A DNA stretch of 64,000 nt from Cerioporus squamosus (Eukaryota; Basidiomycota; Agaricomycetes; Polyporales; Polyporaceae). Below, one piece after another: positions 36,039 through 48,537 of this stretch. Positions within the stretch are counted from its first letter, which is position 1, and every line of letters begins with the position of its first letter. The DNA lies in assembly GCA_022592435.1 (NCBI GenBank), contig JABYQS010000105.1, positions 62,001-126,000 on the forward strand. The letters are read 5' to 3'. The notes beneath the pieces were generated by a model, which was not told the DNA's origin, did not search any database, and worked only from the letters and a program-made list of their open reading frames with translations. Made by a program: the position numbers and the translations under genes.

Positions 36039-36927
36039 CTACTGTACGTAGGTGAAGAAGGCGCGGACGTGCTCGAGGTCGCCGACCTCGATACTGCCGA
36101 AGTCGGTGACCGGATCGTCAAGAACCTTAAGGATGACAATAGGCCCGTACCAGGGCCTCGGCGAGCCCAACGACTTGTCTGCCAAGGCAGCGATGGGTGC
36201 ATTGAGCAAGCGGCCTTTGAGGTACTCGTCAACGGAGAAGTAGATGGCGATGGGCGATGGAAGCGGCTCAAGGTCGCGACCGAAGGAGACTATGGTTCGG
36301 GCGGCGGGGTCGTCGAGGTACTGACACAACAGAGCAACCCAGCCGTAGCCGAACTCGTGGTCGCCGACGTCGCGGGGAATGATGGGGACGTCGACGAAGG
36401 TCATTTCATCTATGTATTGGGTGAGCGCTGATATGGCTGCAAGGCGGTACGTTGGCCTACTTTTGTGTGGATCAGCGTATAGTCCACGCACGATACGACG
36501 TGCGTCCGCGACGGTGAGCCAGTCGAACTGAGGGGGAGGGTCGGCCAACGGCGACTCCTCGTACATCAACCGACGGTAACGGACCCGCTGGTAGTCGGAA
36601 TCGCCGTTGACGGTGAGCGAGTACTCCATGGCGCGATGAGTATTGATGATAGCAGCACCATCGCACTGCGTCGAGTGGCAGTCCCAGTTCTGGGAGGATG
36701 CACGTCAACCGAGAGGCCCGCCTAGAATAGTCAAGTACACGTACATCGAGGATATGGCGCGGTCCACAGTAGTACGCGGGAGTCGAGCAGGCCGAACAAA
36801 TGTAGTTTGTCGCACTGCCGCATATCTGGCACGCGCCGGGGCTGGCTGTGTTGCGGAGAGCCGTCATAGGATGGGGACGGGACAAGCGAGGGGATTCGTC
36901 GATATGATGTCCACTGACAGACTGCAT
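36039..36927 (-). CDS. MYND zinc-finger protein
   Basis: The start at 36927 (MQSVSGHHIDESPRL) leads to a MYND finger, CQICGSATNYICSACSTPAY then YCGPRHILD. A 54-nt intron (GTACGTGT to CTCCCAG) interrupts the finger, which is completed by NWDCHSTQC. Together the zinc ligands follow C-x2-C, C-x2-C, YC-x3-H and C-H-x3-C spacing. MYND domains are protein-interaction fingers. The remaining 200 residues are acidic and well structured (YRLAAISALTQYIDEM, then FGYGWVALLCQYLDDP) but match no family I know. Many such MYND proteins in agaricomycetes have no assigned function. Confidence 0.75.
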
Positions 36928-36929
36928 GG

Positions 36930-38430
36930 TGTTGGGCAATAGAGGGGTTAGAGTTGACCTGTCGGTAGACGACGCCAGTCTCCCTGTTCTTATATGCGAT
37001 GGGACATCGCCCGCACGTGCCAGCAAACTCCTGGTAGTAGCTTGTCACACGAATATGCACTGAACGGTTGTCACAACGGGCGAACACCACTTTGCCGGTA
37101 CTGGGGTTGCACGGCAAGTCTTATGGTCCACCTTCAAGTGTGAGAGACATACGTTGTCTCTCGGCGATTGTGGAACATCATACAGGGGACGGAGGAAGGG
37201 TGGATCGTAAGAGGTTGTCAGCGAGCGAACTTGTAGCGGAGTCAGCACACAGGAAGTGTAGGATGCAGGAGGAAGTGGTACCGACCGAGTCGGGAGAACA
37301 CGGGCTCGGCGCCTGCAGGGCGAACGAACAGAATGCATTGTCCTGACCATCCAGGTCGTGGTAGGTCGTCGACGGTCGGCGGAAACGGATGAGCGCATCT
37401 GGTTCTCCGCGCCCGCCTTCGTTCGACAAAGCTTGTCAGAGGAGCGATATTCGCGTCAGTGGTAACACCTAAAGCTGGTCGAGTTGGAGGGACCGCAACG
37501 CGCACATTCAGACTCCGAAGGCAATGGTAACTAGAAAACACTTAGCCGACGCGGTCGTCTACGGACGTGAATCGCCTCGGCAGCGCCGGCAGAACCTAAC
37601 AAAGCTCGACATTTTGACAGTGAGAGATTGTTCGCAATCGTCTGCCGCTCGCTTGTCGCGCGCGGGTCTTGCGCGGGGACGTCGGTGCTACGAGCGATGT
37701 GGCGACGACCCGATGGGGAACCAGCTGACCGGATAAGCAAGCAGTGGTTTCTTTGAACTAGCAGTCTGACAGCGACATGCGTAGGACGGTGCGAAAGCGA
37801 GACGTCTGTCGCATGGTCCGGCGGACGCTGGTAGTGTAGGAAGGAACCGTGGCCAAACGCCGGAAGAGTCGACGCGCTCTGTCGGTCGGCAAAAGGCTCC
37901 CGCAGGGGCGGCGCAGGGGCGGCGAGCGAAGCGTTGCATGACACGCAGTCGACGATTGCGGTTACAGGCGAAGTCGGAGCTCGATATGACTGTGTGCGCG
38001 TGAGATGGGTTACAGCTGCCTGATCATCCTGCTGCAATACACGTTGACAGCGGCCGATGGCATGGGAGGGCGTCTGCGATACTCAGAAAGGGAACGACGT
38101 GCGCTGGCGGGAGACGCGAGCCGACGACGGCGGACGTACAGCGCGCCTCCTGCGGCATAACCCGGACTGGGGTCGTTCGATGTCTTCCACTCCTGACTTA
38201 GCGGCTGGCAGCCCGGGTGATCCGCGACGACGATCTGCAGGTTCGTCGGCGCTGTTGTCTTTGTTCGACCGCGAGGCTGATGCTTACCTGTCATGGCGTG
38301 CGCCCACAACTGCGGTGAATTAGAGAAAAGCGTCTGTCGCGACGCCGGTTACCGCCAGAGGAATCGCAGCCGTTTATGGACAAGACGTCATCCTAACCTA
38401 CAACAAAGTAGAATCCCCGCTTCAAACGTG
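36930..38430. other. No confident gene
   Basis: Minus-strand frames at 37531-38037 and 38010-38309 are open for 99-168 codons but show no motif or convincing splice structure. They may be decayed. Confidence 0.35.
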
Positions 38431-38434
38431 CTCA

Positions 38435-39198
38435 TCAGGGTCTCGCGGCTCTCTCGGCGGCAACTCTCCGAAAGGCACGGTCGACTTCTGTCATCAGTAC
38501 TGCCTCCATTTGTACCGCGAAGAGCAACCAGACGGTGGTGGCGAACGTAGTGTCGCCTGGGACGTGGTTCATGAAGTCGACGTTGACTTCGGGCCGGAAG
38601 CCACGGGAGGTCTGCTCGATGCTGATCTGAACACGAAAGAACAGCTGCGTGTTCGTGTCAGCATAGGCATGGTGGGTGGTACTATCACGTACACGCTCTC
38701 CTTCGACGACGAGCACCAGATATTGTTCCACGCGCGTGACTTGGGCGGGCGGCGGCCCCGGCGGGAAGGCGTCTGCAATGGGCTCTGGTATGAGAGACGG
38801 CGGAGAGTCGTCGTCAGAGTCGGAAGAACTCCAGTGCGACAATCGGCTCTGACGTCCTGTGCTGTTCAAGGCTTTCAGCGAGTTTTAGCATGGGCACATC
38901 ACACGTTACTTACGCCGATCCGGTGCCGGTGTTGACTCCAGTGTGCACTCTCGTAATTCCCTGCGCGCGATGTATGGTGAAAGAGCGGGGGGACATCGTC
39001 GGAGTCCGTCCGGTAATGGGTAGGGCAGGCTCGAGAGGGGGCGGAGGGTCCTCATCAGAGTCGGAGCTATGATTGTCGGCGGCGCCGAGCGCCTGCTGCC
39101 GGCTGTAGACGTGGTTAGACGGAGGGCGGAGATGGGGTATGTCCTCACTAACGCGGCCCCGCCCCGAATGCGGAGTTCGGGGCGTCCGTCTTGTTCAT
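38435..39198 (-). CDS. Small acidic-motif protein, three exons, unknown
   Basis: Exons join from MNKTDAPNSAFGAGP (39198) through an intron with donor GTGAGG and branch CTAAC to NHSSDSDEDPPPPLEPALP. A second intron (GTAAGT, about 39 to 52 nt by choice of acceptor) leads to a related acidic block, SHWSSSDSDDDSPPSLIPEP. The C-terminal exon is globular (TQLFFRVQISIEQTSRGFR, then TTVWLLFAVQMEAVLMTEVD) and stops at 38435. The two acidic blocks look like an internal duplication that spans an intron. I do not recognise the family. Confidence 0.5.
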
Positions 39199-39199
39199 C

Positions 39200-40020
39200 A
39201 ACGGCACGATAGGTGTGATACAACTGAGGACACATGAGAGAGTCAGCGCGACAGCGACGGCGACAGACCCAGGTTATATTCGCTCATTGAACGTACCTGT
39301 TAGAGTGCCAATACGCCGGCGTTCGTCACGTCTAGGGTCTACAAGGAGGGCATGGCGGTCTTGGATCAAAAAAGAAGCAGTTGAAGCGCCAAGCTCCGGG
39401 CGACATGGAGCAGCGCGAACTTGCCCACGTTGAGAGGCAAACGAAGGGAGGGAACACCCTCGAGATGTCGTTGCTTTGGACCGATGCCATGGGTCGGGTA
39501 AGTTCGGAGCACACAAGTCGTACCCCGTTTCCTCGATGTTCGCTGTCAGATGGTGGACTTGACCGGGAAGTCGGAAGCAGGAGTGCGAGGCCTTAGAGCG
39601 GAAGCAGACAACGCATGGCGCATGAGTAAATGAGTGACCGCACAGGTAAGGGACCAGCCCTCCTGCGACGACGAATAATACAGAGAGCCCAGGCCGGCGT
39701 GCGAATGCGTGGGAGGTCACAGCCACGGCGCGGATAAGTCCGTGATGACGCGATCTATATGCGCAGAGACGCGCGGCGGACAACGTGCAGCTCGCCTTTG
39801 AGCCACCCTGTCAAGGGTAACATTGGTTACCAGGCGGCCGGTACTTGGAACACTTGACAGCAGACAAGGTACGACGAAGAAGGGGACGGTAAACATTCAA
39901 CGACGTGGGCTTTTCGGAGCTATTCATACATTGATTTGGAAACTTCTCGCATCTCACTCGGTTTCACCGTTCCGTACAGGTCACTCGTTTTCTGGCGCAT
40001 CGGCGTCTCGACCTGGTGGC
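39200..40020. other. No confident gene
   Basis: A minus-strand frame at 39274-39783 is open for 169 codons but shows no motif. Otherwise this is the 3' flank of RNR2. Confidence 0.35.
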
Positions 40021-40026
40021 AGTAGT

Positions 40027-41192
40027 TCAAACTGCTGCTCCGATGTAGTCGGTAACTCCGCGCTCGAAGAAGTTCGCCCGACCGCCAATCGCGGTGGTCT
40101 CCATGAAGGCGAACTATCCAAGCGCTGTCAGCGAGTGTATGCGAGACGGAATGCACTGGGCCTACAGGGTTCGTCTTTCCGAACAACACAGGGAGGTCGA
40201 GCTCGACGAGCAAGAAGTCAGCGACGTACTCCACGTAATCACGCATGAGCCTTGCGTTCATGCCGTTCAGACCTCGAGGAAGCGCCGCTGTCAAGGAAGG
40301 TCTAGTCCACAGTACGACATTGACGCGTCGATAGCACTGACCTTCGAAGAACTGGTGTTCCAGCTCGACGGCTTCTGTCATCATGTTGTAGACGACGTCG
40401 CGGGGCGCCTTGACGATCAAGTGTCTGGTGAGAAGACACGCGAATCGAGTGTGCATGCCCTCGTCACGAGCAATGAGCTCATTCGACGTGCATAATCCCG
40501 GAAGGAGTCCCCGACTTCTGATCCAGAATAGAGCAGCGAACGACGATGAAAAGAACACGCCTTCAACGATCGCGAAAGCGACCAGTCGTATGGCGAAGGT
40601 GTCGTCGGCTGATGTCATCCAGCGGATGCACCAGTCCGCCTTCGCTTTCACGGATGGCATGGTGCTCAACCCGGAGAACAAACGCGTTTGTTCAGCGGCA
40701 TCGCTAACCAGCTGTTCGATGAGAATGGCGTAGGTCTCCGCGTGGATGTTCTCCCTGGGCGGTGGTCAGCATACGAAGAGCCAGGCAGGGACGTCGGGCA
40801 ATGCGCACATCATCATTTGATATCCGTAGAAGCAACGCGCCTCGGCGACCTGTACCTCTGCGCAAAATCTCGCGGCAAGGTTCTCGACTACGATGCCGTC
40901 GGAGGCAGCAAAGAACGCTAGAATCGTCGACAAGAACGCTCTCTCGTCGTCGCTGAGAATCTGGTCCCAATGGGCGGCGTCGGACGAGAAGTCAATGTCG
41001 GCCGGCGTCCAGAACGAGGCTTGGGCAATCTTGTAAGAGTTCCATATCTGCGCGCGAGGGTTCAGCGAAGATCAGTCGCGGTCAGAGATTACTGACGTCG
41101 GGGTACTTCAGTGGAAACAGCACGAAGCGGGACAGCTCCGGTGTCAGGAGCGGTTCGACTACGAGAGACTGTTGTTCAGCGGAGAGAGCCAT
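40027..41192 (-). CDS. rnr2: Ribonucleotide reductase small subunit (class I R2)
   Basis: R2 houses the di-iron centre and tyrosyl radical. The start is at 41192 ([20 protein letters not shown]) and four introns join in phase. All expected metal ligands are visible: Asp in FFAASDGIV, Glu and His in ENIHAETY, Glu in [10 protein letters not shown], and Glu and His in [10 protein letters not shown]. The Tyr of ENIHAETY occupies the radical position. The protein ends soon after [15 protein letters not shown] at 40027. The usual R2 tail ending in an acidic-acidic-Phe peptide, which docks on R1, is not seen. The sequence is clearly diverged from conserved fungal R2. It faces the Helitron gene across 355 bp. 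Confidence 0.88.
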
Positions 41193-41547
41193 GTTAGGTG
41201 AGTGTTAGCAGGCATGCTGGAGGAAACCGGTTTGATATAACGCCAGCAGGCATCGGTACCCACGAGAACCACTACGCCGGGGACTTGTTCCGATGATTGC
41301 TGGAGGAAGTACCCTCTTTCTCGGCGTCCCTCGCCAGCCAATCGTCTGGTTCGCAGAGCAAACCAACGACACGGGTGGCGACTCACCCCCTTCTTCTCTG
41401 TTCCAAGATATCGCCTCGTGTTCGTCGACGCGCCTCTGGATGCACGGGACAACGGGCCTCACCGAACAGCAAACGTGGGGCCGCGAACGTGGAACAGACA
41501 GTTATAACGGGGGCTTGCGCTGCACGATCCTCTTCACACAAACCCTG
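41193..41547. promoter_or_regulatory. Divergent promoter region, RNR2 and Helitron
   Basis: These 355 bp separate the RNR2 start codon (41192, minus) from the proposed first ATG of the Helitron gene (41548, plus). The two genes must share or abut their promoters here. No obvious TATA box was found. Confidence 0.45.
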
Positions 41548-44500
41548 ATGTCTGCAGTGGAAGACCTCCAGATTCTGTCGATCGACCTAACCACGGTCGC
41601 CCTTCAAGCATTGTCGCTTGACGACGCTGGTACGCGAAGGCAGACCTCTGGGACACATGCCGATCGCGGGTGGGCCGATGTATCTGACCTGCCTGTTGCT
41701 AGGTCGTTCCCCCGACGATGATCCCGACCCGGATGTCGAGTCCGCCGACGACGCCGAAGGTAGGCAGTGGAGCCTCACTAGTTGACGTGCTGAAACCCAA
41801 CCAATGGTGGCAGGGATCACGGCGGCGCTAATGAACGTGCCCGACGACGGCGACGACTTAGTAGTAGGTATGGACTTTCTCGTTGCAGCGGTGATGCATG
41901 TACTGACAATATGTTATTTGGACAACGATATGAAACTCAGTCCGCGTGTCGGGGACGACCGCGCGGCAACCATTGCTGGAGTGGTGTGCGGAATCGGAGC
42001 TGACGCTCGACCTGACGCACACCTTTGACAACCTGTATCTTGCTGCGGACCTTGCGTCCTTAAACGACCTCCATGTTATCTATGACGACGTCATAGTCAA
42101 CGCGAACTTGCGCCGCCTGCTGCCGTTGTACAGCATGTGGCAAAAAAATAATCTGAAGAGGCTCGCCGATGCGCATGGTCTGCGACTTGTTACGCGGGAC
42201 ACCGCAGCGACGTTGTTCGACAAGCTGATTGAGCACGGGTGCACTCGGTCGTGCCCCCACGTTCTGGTAGTGTTTACAACGCTTCGGTCAGGCATACGAT
42301 CGCAGGAGCGCATATCCCGTGGACGGGCGCTCCCTCGCAGCATGCGCCCTGTGTCGCCGACGTCGTACTTGCCCGTGGTCGACGACGCTCTTCGACGCTT
42401 CATCATCGAAGATTGGCAACGGACAGTCACATCTGACAAGCTCGTTCTCGTTCCGTGTGCCGTCTGTGCTCGACGCACGCGACGCGACGACATTGCTCTA
42501 GTAAATCCTGCCGACTTCGACCTGTCGCTGTTGAGAAACGATGCTTTGCCGCAAGCAGTCCTGCCGACCACGTACGCCTTCGAATTGTACGACCGCGCTA
42601 TTCTATATCCTGATGGGATGTCCGATCCGTGGACTTTGGCGCCGCTGAGCATGTGCTCAGAGTGTGAAGGCGAGATTCTGCGGCGAACGAAGATGCCGAG
42701 GCTCTGCCTCGCGAACTGGCTGTATTATGGACTGGACGAGCTGCCGTATAACGTATCAGAAGCTCTGGCCGTAAGTACTCACGTCGACCGGTTGCTGATC
42801 GCAAGAGCACGGACCAGCCGCCTCTCCTTTCGGTTCAAACAATCTCCCAACGCTCCTCCCGGCGACGCCGACGAGCCTCACCCTACGGACCCTCGCCGTC
42901 CCGTGCCGCAGAAGTACGTACGTGGAAATGTTCTTGTCATGCCACAGAACTCCACTCAACTGAACAACATTCTGCCGCCTTCGTCGTCCGTGATACGCGA
43001 CACTGTGTGCGCAGTGTTCGTCGGCCGCAGCAAGCCCACCGCAGAAACTATCCACAAGCTGAAGGTTCTCCTGGCTCGTAAATCAGTGGTGAAAACACTG
43101 ATTGAGTTTCTCGTCGCTAGAAACCCGTACTACGCCGCCGACGACGAAACCTTTTTCGGTCTCAGCCAGGCCAACCTGGACGCCCTCTTTCCGGTGCAGG
43201 AAGACGAGGCGGACGCGGGGGTCCCTTCCGCGATGGAAATCGGGTTTATCAGCGACAATGCGGCAATACAAGCCTCCACGGCAGACTATACAACACGCAA
43301 CAACGACGACGACGCGCCGGCCGACCCGGAGTGTTTGCTTATGGAGAACGTCGGATACACTTCCGGCGACGAATCCCCCGTTTCGTACCGCGAGATGAAA
43401 ATGCGGGCGCTGGCGCACTGTCTCAATGAGGGCCGGTTCGTATGGTCAAAAGCGGGGGACAAGTATGTGCCCGATTTCCATAATCCAGCTTTACTGACGT
43501 GGCTATTCCCCCATCTCGATCCGTGGGGCATAGGGGGCTTTCACCATCCTGGACGCGCGAGGGCGGTTTCCATGGAGCAGCAGCTGAAGTACCTTCTTCA
43601 ATTGGACGACGCCCGATTCGAATGCGACCCCGATTTTGCATTCGTCTACTTCAACATCCTGCAAAAAAAATCGGTATGCGATTCGGTCCGCTTCCGGGTG
43701 AAGGAATCGCAGCAACGTCGGATCGTCGCGGCGTTGTTAGCCCTAGACAAGACGCTTCTGGAGAATGTAATCCATAGGTTGAAGCATGATCCTCTCTACA
43801 AGCCGTCCACACCCGAAGAGTTGAACATGCTGACTCTCATTGATAGCGTGGGGACGATCTTGCCGAACATCCCTGGTACAACAGGATACAAGCTCTCACT
43901 GCGGAACGAAATCCGGGCTCTGGTGAACTTTCAAGGGACGCCGGCGTTCTTTGTGACGTTGAATCCGTCCGACGTTCATCATCCCATGGTGCGACTGTAT
44001 GCAGGCGAAGAGATACAATTGGACGACGCGGCTGTGGGCGAGGAACTCAGTTCATGGCAGAGGAAGCTGTTGGTAGCTAAAAACCCCGGTGCGTGTGCTA
44101 GATTCTTTCATACCATGATCAGCAAGTTCATCAACGTCATCTTGCGTTACGGCAGAGCGGAGAACGGACTGCTCGGGAAATGCACTGCATACTATGGTAC
44201 GGTGGAGGCGCAAGCCAGAGGGACTCTCCATTGTCATATGCTGATCTGGCTCGATGGTCATCCTAACCCACAGAAGATGCGGGAGATGATGCACGAATCC
44301 TCCGAATATTCGGCTCACATATGCGCGTGGCTGGAGAGTGTAATCAAATCTGAACTTCTAGGTACAAGGGAAGTCGTGGTCGAGCCGAATGGTCGAGCGA
44401 TTCCGAGGCCTCCCTTCCACGAGGTGTCCGGGAACGTACACCCCGGAGTAAAACCACAACCTAGTATTTCGGACCTGTCCCCCGCCGCGTTCGAGTTGCA

Positions 44501-47500
44501 GTACTCGGCGTTCGTCAACGAGCTAGTACGACGTTACAATTGGCACGAACATACGGAGACCTGCTGGAAGTACCTGCGGTCGAACCAAACTCGAAGCGAC
44601 GAGAATTGTCGGATGCGGATCGACGGAACCACCCGACAACATACAGTTATCGACCCAGAGACCTTGTCGATTCAACTCCGGCGATTGCACCCACGTATCG
44701 CAAATTACAACGACCTAGTGATTTTCCTGATACAGGCGAACATGGATATAAAACACATCGGGTCCGGGGAAGGTGCGAAGGCTCTCATATATTATGTTAC
44801 TGACTACATCACTAAGGCGTCGTTGCCAACCCATCTAGGACTGGCTGCTCTGATGTACGCCATTAGCTGTACGAACGCCAAGTATGGACACGCGCCGCAA
44901 TGGGACAACGCCCAAGATAGCGGAGCGCTGACGATCCTCGTCAATAGCATGCTCTCGCGACAGGAGATATCTCATCCTCAGGTGATGAGTTATCTCATCG
45001 GAGGTGGCGATCATTATACCAGTCACAACTTCCGAATACTGCACTACAGAAACTTCGAACGGCTGGTTCGGATGCATTGGGACGCAGCCGAGCCGCCGAC
45101 AGCAGCGGAGCTGGTGACGACCGCGGCCTCGACTTTGTCGGACTCGCAGCGCATCGAAGAGACAGACAATAGTCCACAGCCTCAATCTCGTCGCACCGAC
45201 TCTCCTATGCTTGTCGACGACAGTGTTTTCGAGCCAATGCAGCCCCAGCAAGAGGAAGACTCTGTCACTCTCAGTCTTGCGAACGGGTCGATATCGGCGT
45301 TGAATCAGCAACAAGACTACATGCTGCGACCTCAGACTGAACCTTTCGACTCCATGTGTCTCTACCAGTTTGTCGGCTTAACCGAGAAGATTACCTGCTC
45401 ATCCGACGCACGGCGTGGCCGCACAGCGTCTTCCAACGAGCCCCACCGCAGTTCCGCAGGACGCCCCCGGGAACAGCGTGGCGCGTTCATGGCCGGCCAT
45501 CCTGACCGCGAGACACATCTCGTCAGGAAACGCGTGGTGTGGGTGGTGCCTGTGATACTCGGCAAACGAATAGCGCGAAGCGACCGATCCGACGAAGAGC
45601 GAGAGAGTTGGGCTCGAACGATACTCATACTGTTTGTCCCTTGGCGGACAGCTGCGGATCTCAAAGCGGTCGGAGAGTCATGGACAGAGAGTTACGATCG
45701 CCACCACAGGAGTATTCCAAGCGAACATCAGTCTATCATTCACAATATGAACGTTCTGAACGAGTGTCGCGACGCTCGCGACAGAGTTCGAGAGGACAGG
45801 CGACTCGCCGACGCTCGCAGTGCGGACGAGCGCTCCACGCTTGCCAACTATAGGTCGCCAGACGACAGTACCTCGGAACACGACCACGACGAAGCTCCTG
45901 ACCCGGATTCGCTAGTGCCTCCTGATATACAAACGGCCGCGCCCCCGAATGTATGTTCCCTTGCTTTCTTAACTAACTTGATATCGCTGCCGGCGCGCAT
46001 TGCCGTGGACAGGTGCTTCAGGCGGTCGTCCCGTGATGCTACCGCCAGCTCGCTCGGGACGGTAACGAAGTTGACCGCTGCACAGCAAGCAGCGCTGCGT
46101 CCTGAGCAGTCGTACATGCGCATGCTGAAGAGAAAACGGCGCCCGGACCCGGTCCCAGTCACCATATCGGAAGACTCCTCGTTTCCGCGTCGCAGCGCGG
46201 AGCAGCCGCCCATGATGGCAACTATGTCTTTGCTTCCACCCTTCGGCAGTACGTCCAACGGACCGCCGCGCATCCCCGGACGAAATGCACCGGCGGGTGA
46301 ACTGCAAGCGGTCATCGATGGGGTCGTGGCGGAATTTGGACTTGACAACAACCCGGAGCAGCTTCGGGCTTTCCAGATCGTCGCCAGACACGCCTGTTTT
46401 GGAGGACCACAGTTGTCGATGTACGTCGGCGGCGTCGGCGGAACCGGAAAATCGTACGTCATTCAAGCAATTCTTCGGCTATTTTCCCTCTTGGGACGGC
46501 GAAACGAAATCCTGGTGTCCGCACCCACAGGGGCGGCGGCAGTACTGATTGGGGGCTATACGATCCACTCCTTGCTTCTCTTGCCGAACAAAGACAATCC
46601 AGATCTGCAAGCACTAGCAGTGATTTGGGAAGGTGTGTTATATCTCATCATCGACGAAGTGTCTATGCTGAGTGCCAACTTACTCTGTGACATATCGTCG
46701 CGTCTGCAGCATGCAAAAGGGCAGTCAGCAGCCGCGGAAGACCGGCCTTTTGGAGGAGTAAATGTCATTTTCCTGGGAGATTTCGGACAGCTGAAGCCTG
46801 TCAGTAGCCCTGCGCTGTACTCTCACAAGTATGCCGGCGAACCGACGGCTCAGGACGCGCAGCGTAAGTACGGACTCGCCGCATTCAAAGGTGTGTACCT
46901 GTGGAGATCAGTGGCTACGGTCGTGCTACTCCGTAAGAACCAACGTCAGAGCAAGGATGCGCCGTACTCGACGTTGCTCAGCCGAATTCGCGAAGGTCGC
47001 AGCGGTCAAGCACGGTACGAGAACAATGCATTCGACTTCCGCACGCTGCAGAAGCGGCTGCTGCAGAACTTCGACCCGCAGACTTGTTCGCGCTTCTCCG
47101 ACGCACCTATCATTGTCGGCAGGAAAACGGTGCGCGATGCGCTAAACTACCGACTCCTGCAACTTCATGCTGATAGTCTCGGCGCCGCAGTTGACGTCTA
47201 CTACGCGATCGACAAAGTTGATAATCATATACTCCAAGGTAACGCACGCGAGACGGTGTGGGACCTAGGCTCAACCACCACTCGAGATAGCCTTGGTCGC
47301 CTGCCCCTATTTCCGGGCATGCGCGTCATGGTGCAGGAGAACATAGCCTTCGCCCATCACGTAGTCAATGGTGCGGTCGGTACCGTAACAGACATCAAAT
47401 ACGAAGACCGTCTTGGCTACCGGACTGTGTCTGTGGTGTATGTCGACATTCCGGGCGCCGGTCGCCTGCTCGGCCAGGCAGCAGACGACATTATTCCCAT

Positions 47501-47873
47501 CTTTCCGAACGCGACTTACTTCACATGGAGCAGAAGACGTGCGACAGAGACTACTCCTGCGGATGAGGACAGCGTTGTGCGGCTCCAGCCGCCTATCCTC
47601 CCTGCGTATGCGTACACGGACTACAAAGCACAAGGCCGCTCGTTGGACAATGCTATAGTCGACCTCGACAGTGCGTTCTCCCTACAGGGTGCATATGTAA
47701 TGTTGTCCCGGGTACGGACGCTGGACGGCTTAGCGATACTCCGACCCTTCAAGCCTCGTAAAGTCGAAACTGAACTGTCTGCTGAATTGCGTGCAGAGTT
47801 CGAACGTTTAGAGGATATCGACCACAAGACTGCGGCGGACTGGCACAGCCAACAAGTCGCAGACAACGTATAA
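41548..47873 (+). mobile_element. Autonomous Helitron, Rep/PIF1-helicase protein
   Basis: Helitrons transpose by rolling-circle replication. The main open frame (41946-47873) is uninterrupted for about 1,975 codons. Three short introns near the 5' end (about 41632-41703, 41761-41814 and 41867-41941) allow an N-terminal extension from ATG 41548, rich in Asp. The Helitron N domain is at 43850-44100 (TPAFFVTLNPSDVHHP). The Rep HxH motif is in GTLHCHMLIWL near 44230, and the two-Tyr motif in IYYVTDYITK near 44795. The C-terminal PIF1 helicase has Walker A VGGTGKSYVI near 46440, IIDEVSMLS, VIFLGDFGQLKPV and, near the end, TDYKAQGRSLDNAIVDLD and YVMLSRVRTLDGL. The protein looks complete. Element ends (5' TC, 3' hairpin plus CTRR) were not located. 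Confidence 0.92.
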
Positions 47874-47879
47874 CCGTCG

Positions 47880-48530
47880 GTAACACGCATGTCTTCGTAG
47901 GTTCCGAGCGACACGACAACACCAGTGTCATTCGCCCGTTACTACAGAGTCTTAGCATGCCCACCTCAAGTTGTAGTCGCAAGCGAACACCACTTTGTAC
48001 AAGGTCGCGTGTGTGTCCGTCTCGCCACGCTCCTGCGACATACAACGCCGTTCTCACCCATCGTCGCCCCCACATGGGCACTCGCGCCACGAACGAGATC
48101 GACTCCTCGTGGAAAGCGGTTGCTCCAAACATGCAGCACGGAGGCCATCGGCGTCCTGGTTGTGCCGTGCGGGCGCCGGAAAGTACCTGCCAACAAAAAG
48201 AATCGAACCTACGAACGCAGACCAAACGCCACACTTGCAGTTAGATAAGCCTGACAACTGCGCCAGGGGGCCGATGGACGAATGCCCGACGTAGCATTAG
48301 AGAATCTATCCAGTCTCAGTGACGCTACCTGGACAGTCGTTCTAGTACAAGGAGGGAATGGCTGGCGAAGATAAGCGACGTGCGAAGACAAGAACATCTG
48401 GGGCTCCCCGATTGAGATCAGCGTAACGTACATGTTGTGGATGCGTGTAGAGTCGGGAGATAATTGCGTAATGTACCCGAAGTAACACAAAGGAAGACAA
48501 CGGCGGGTCAACAACAGCATAAGCGATTGG
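47880..48530. other. 3' flank of the Helitron gene, no gene
   Basis: No coding sequence is supported. The Helitron 3' terminus, a short hairpin followed by CTRR, should lie here or further right, but I found no convincing candidate. Confidence 0.35.
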
Positions 48531-48537
48531 CGATGGC

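Noticed and set aside
9315..41192. Endogenous giant-virus insertion, suggested by RNR1 and RNR2
   Set aside because: Both genes are rich in spliceosomal introns and no capsid, DNA polymerase or packaging ATPase gene was seen, so a viral insertion is not supported.
45951..46021. Possible intron inside the Helitron frame (GTATGT with a TTAACTAAC branch)
   Set aside because: Both available acceptors remove a length not divisible by three, while the frames on either side are in phase without splicing.
48290..48360. Candidate Helitron 3' end at TTCTAGT
   Set aside because: No convincing stem-loop precedes the CTAG, so the end cannot be claimed.
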